64,000 nucleotides of DNA from Alteromonas aestuariivivens (lineage in GTDB: Bacteria; Pseudomonadota; Gammaproteobacteria; Enterobacterales; Alteromonadaceae): positions 62,001 through 126,000 of the forward strand of contig NZ_QRHA01000002.1 of the NCBI RefSeq assembly GCF_003367475.1, in the 5' to 3' direction. Shown here piece after piece: positions 61,727 to 64,000 of the stretch. How positions within the stretch are numbered: the stretch's first letter is position 1; every line of letters starts with the position of its first letter. Position numbers and translations under genes: made by a program. The notes beneath the pieces were generated by a model. The model was not told where the DNA came from. It saw only the letters and a list, made by a program, of their open reading frames with translations, and made no database searches.

Positions 61727-64000
61727 ATGACAGGATCCACATCTCAATTACGCATCGTCGTGGTCGGTAACGGAATGGTCGGGCACCATTTTGTTGAGCA
61801 AATGGTGCAGCAATCCGTCGCCTGTGACATTACGGTTTTAAGTAGCGAAGGCCGCCTGGCCTACGACAGGGTTCACCTGTCTTCTTACTTCACTGGCAGC
61901 AGCGCCGAAGATCTGGCGTTGACTACCGAGCAGACCTATCAGGACTGGGGCGTGAATTTTGTCACCAACGCCATGGTCAGTAATATTGACCGGGAAGGTA
62001 AAACGGTTTCTGCCAATGGCGTTACCTATCCCTACGATGTGCTGGTGCTGGCCACAGGTTCTTACCCTTTCGTACCGCCAATTCCGGGCAACGACCAGGA
62101 CCACTGCCTGGTGTATCGCACCATTGAAGATCTTGAAGCCATTGAATCGTCCGCCAGACAGAGCAAGGTCGGCGTGGTGGTTGGTGGTGGTCTGTTAGGC
62201 TTGGAAGCGGCCAATGCACTCAAGCAGGCCGGGCTGGAAACCCATGTGGTTGAATTTGCGCCCCAGTTGATGGCCGTACAACTCGACCCGGCCGGTGGTG
62301 ACCTGCTAAGAGGAAAAATTGAGGATCTGGGCGTACAGGTGCATACCCAGAAGGCCACTCAAAGTATAGAAGCTGGTGAAAGCTGCCGTTACCGTATGGT
62401 TTTCGCGGATGGCACTTTCCTTGAAACCGACCTGATCCTGTTCTCAGCCGGTATTCGCCCATCCGATGCGCTGGCCCGTCAGCATGAACTGGCCGTGGGT
62501 GAGCGGGGCGGAATTGTGGTGGACAACCACTGTGTAACCTCCGATCCCAGCATTTACGCCATTGGTGAATGTGCGTTGTGGGAAAACCGTATTTTTGGTC
62601 TGGTTGCCCCGGGTTACACCATGGCCCGTGTTGCTGCCACCACCATATCAGGTGGGGATTTGGCCTTTACCGGCGCAGATATGAGCACCAAGCTTAAGCT
62701 GATGGGGGTTGAAGTGGGTTCCATTGGTGATGCCCACGGCCGCACACCGGGCGCGCTGGCATTTACCTATCACAATCAGGCCAAAGGCATTTACAAAAAG
62801 CTGGTGGTGGATGCCGCGCAGAAAAAAGTCATTGGTGCGGTGCTGGTGGGCGACACCAGCGACTACGACACCCTGTTGCAATACAGCCTGAACGACATCG
62901 CCCTGCCAGAATATCCGGAAAGCCTGATTTTACCTTCAGCCGGAGAAGCCCCTTCGCTGGGTGCCGATGCATTGCCAGATACTGCAACCATCTGTTCCTG
63001 CCATAACGTTGCCAAGATCGACATTGTGGGTGCCATCGACGCAGGCTGCTGCAGCCTGGGTGACGTGAAATCCAGTACCAAAGCCAGTACCGGCTGTGGT
63101 GGCTGTGCCGCATTGCTGAAAAACGTGGTCGACCGTGAACTGGAAAAACGCGGCGTGGAAGTATCGAAGGCGCTGTGTGAACACTTCAATCACACTCGTC
63201 AGGAGCTGTATCACATTGTTAAGGTAGAAGGGATCCGCAGTTTTGATGAGCTGCTTGAAGGCCATGGTGAAGGCTTGGGATGCGATATCTGCAAGCCAGT
63301 GGTGGGCTCAATTCTGGCCTCGGTGTGGAACGACTATGTCCTTGATCCCAAACACCTGCCGCTTCAGGACACCAACGATACCTACCTGGGCAATATGCAG
63401 AAAGACGGCACCTATTCTATCGTACCGCGCATCGCCGGTGGTGAGATCACCCCACAGAAGCTGATTGTACTCGGTCAGGTGGCGGAGAAGTACAACCTCT
63501 ACACCAAAATAACCGGAGGTCAGCGCATTGACCTGTTTGGCGCCAGGGTTGATCAACTGCCCGACATCTGGCAGGAACTGGTGGATGCCGGATTTGAAAC
63601 CGGCCACGCTTATGCCAAGGCGGTACGTACCGTGAAGTCCTGCGTGGGCAGTACCTGGTGCCGTTATGGCGTGCAGGACTCAGTAGGCAAAGCCATCGAT
63701 ATCGAAAACCGCTACAAAGGTTTGCGGGCACCGCACAAACTGAAGTTTGCCGTGTCTGGCTGCACCCGTGAATGTGCCGAAGCCCAGAGTAAGGATATCG
63801 GTGTGATTGCCACTGAAAATGGCTGGAACCTTTACGTTTGTGGTAACGGCGGCATGAAACCCCGCCACGCAGACTTGTTTGCCACCGACCTCGACAGCGA
63901 AACCCTTATCCGTTACATCGACCGCATCCTGATGTTCTACGTCAAAACCGCCGACCGTCTGCAGCGTACCTCGGTGTGGATGGACAATCTGGAAGGCGGG
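61727..64000 (+). CDS. nirB: Nitrite reductase [NAD(P)H] large subunit (3' end beyond window)
   Basis: Cytosolic siroheme nitrite reductase reducing nitrite to ammonia. About 758 codons are present. In order: FAD-binding 'IVVVGNGMVGHHFVEQM', NAD(P)-binding 'VGVVVGGGLLGLEAANAL', the BFD-like [2Fe-2S] domain with Cys in 'TICSCHNVAK' and 'STGCGGCAALL', then the nitrite/sulfite reductase half with 'KFAVSGCTRECAEAQSKDIG' and 'LYVCGNGG'. The start follows AAAAAAAGGG, after a leader terminator. It is cut by the window end; nirD and the nitrate reductase probably follow. Confidence 0.96.
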   Translation, partial: MTGSTSQLRIVVVGNGMVGHHFVEQMVQQSVACDITVLSSEGRLAYDRVHLSSYFTGSSAEDLALTTEQTYQDWGVNFVTNAMVSNIDREGKTVSANGVTYPYDVLVLATGSYPFVPPIPGNDQDHCLVYRTIEDLEAIESSARQSKVGVVVGGGLLGLEAANALKQAGLETHVVEFAPQLMAVQLDPAGGDLLRGKIEDLGVQVHTQKATQSIEAGESCRYRMVFADGTFLETDLILFSAGIRPSDALARQHELAVGERGGIVVDNHCVTSDPSIYAIGECALWENRIFGLVAPGYTMARVAATTISGGDLAFTGADMSTKLKLMGVEVGSIGDAHGRTPGALAFTYHNQAKGIYKKLVVDAAQKKVIGAVLVGDTSDYDTLLQYSLNDIALPEYPESLILPSAGEAPSLGADALPDTATICSCHNVAKIDIVGAIDAGCCSLGDVKSSTKASTGCGGCAALLKNVVDRELEKRGVEVSKALCEHFNHTRQELYHIVKVEGIRSFDELLEGHGEGLGCDICKPVVGSILASVWNDYVLDPKHLPLQDTNDTYLGNMQKDGTYSIVPRIAGGEITPQKLIVLGQVAEKYNLYTKITGGQRIDLFGARVDQLPDIWQELVDAGFETGHAYAKAVRTVKSCVGSTWCRYGVQDSVGKAIDIENRYKGLRAPHKLKFAVSGCTRECAEAQSKDIGVIATENGWNLYVCGNGGMKPRHADLFATDLDSETLIRYIDRILMFYVKTADRLQRTSVWMDNLEGG

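Overview
The window looks like a chromosome segment of a marine, polysaccharide-degrading gammaproteobacterium, most likely an Alteromonadales/Alteromonadaceae relative. The grounds are the conserved tolC / nudF-yqiB-cpdA-yqiA-parE block, the epmB/efp/epmA cluster, large Alteromonas-type TonB receptors with 'VSGIRAS' plugs, many exported sulfatases and glycosidases, and a marine-type nitrate/nitrite assimilation cluster. No tRNA, rRNA, CRISPR array, intact transposase or integrase was recognised.

Layout. (1) 1-6021: core genes, namely tolC (cut by the window start, minus strand) and the plus-strand run nudF, yqiB, cpdA, yqiA, parE. (2) 6174-31900: a polysaccharide utilisation locus (PUL) for what is probably a sulfated, galactose-rich polysaccharide. 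It has two TonB-dependent receptors, three intact sulfatases plus one sulfatase remnant, three GH43-like five-bladed propellers, three paralogous exported TIM-barrel-like glycosidases I cannot place in a family, an exported galactose mutarotase, an orphan ECF sigma factor facing a HEAT-like membrane-anchored protein, a GPH-type sugar transporter and two GalR/LacI regulators. (3) 31901-32694: no intact gene; it holds fragments of two secreted-protein genes and a perfect inverted repeat. (4) 32695-38658: galactose catabolism (galT, galK, a sodium/galactose-type symporter) divergent from a third GalR-like regulator and a HAD phosphatase. (5) 38746-53719: mostly core genes, including a cold-shock protein, the EF-P modification cluster, a Zur-box-preceded zinc TonB receptor, an M14 peptidase, a cyclophilin, rlmG, alkB and bolA, followed by an AEC permease. 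(6) 54727-64000: nitrogen assimilation, with a nitrate-sensing ANTAR antiterminator, nirC, a PP2C-kinase fusion, cyanase, a SulP transporter and nirB (cut by the window end).

How it fits together. In the PUL, receptors would import oligosaccharides, sulfatases and glycosidases would trim them in the periplasm or at the surface, galM would equilibrate galactose anomers, and SGLT/GalK/GalT would take galactose into the Leloir pathway. A 15-bp pseudo-palindrome (TGAAAACNGTTTACC-like) recurs at five sites near PUL promoters and is a good candidate operator for one of the LacI regulators. A different 16-bp palindrome (GGTAAAACGATTTACC-like) occurs twice in the gal divergent region. In the nitrogen cluster, both nirC and nirB are preceded by the same stack: NtrC-like site, sigma-54 -24/-12 element, then a leader with an intrinsic terminator. 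This is the arrangement expected for nitrogen-limitation activation combined with nitrate-dependent antitermination by the neighbouring NIT-ANTAR protein.

The most novel element is the PUL built around the trio of unassigned glycosidases, without any endo-galactanase family I recognise. The precise substrate cannot be read from sequence alone.
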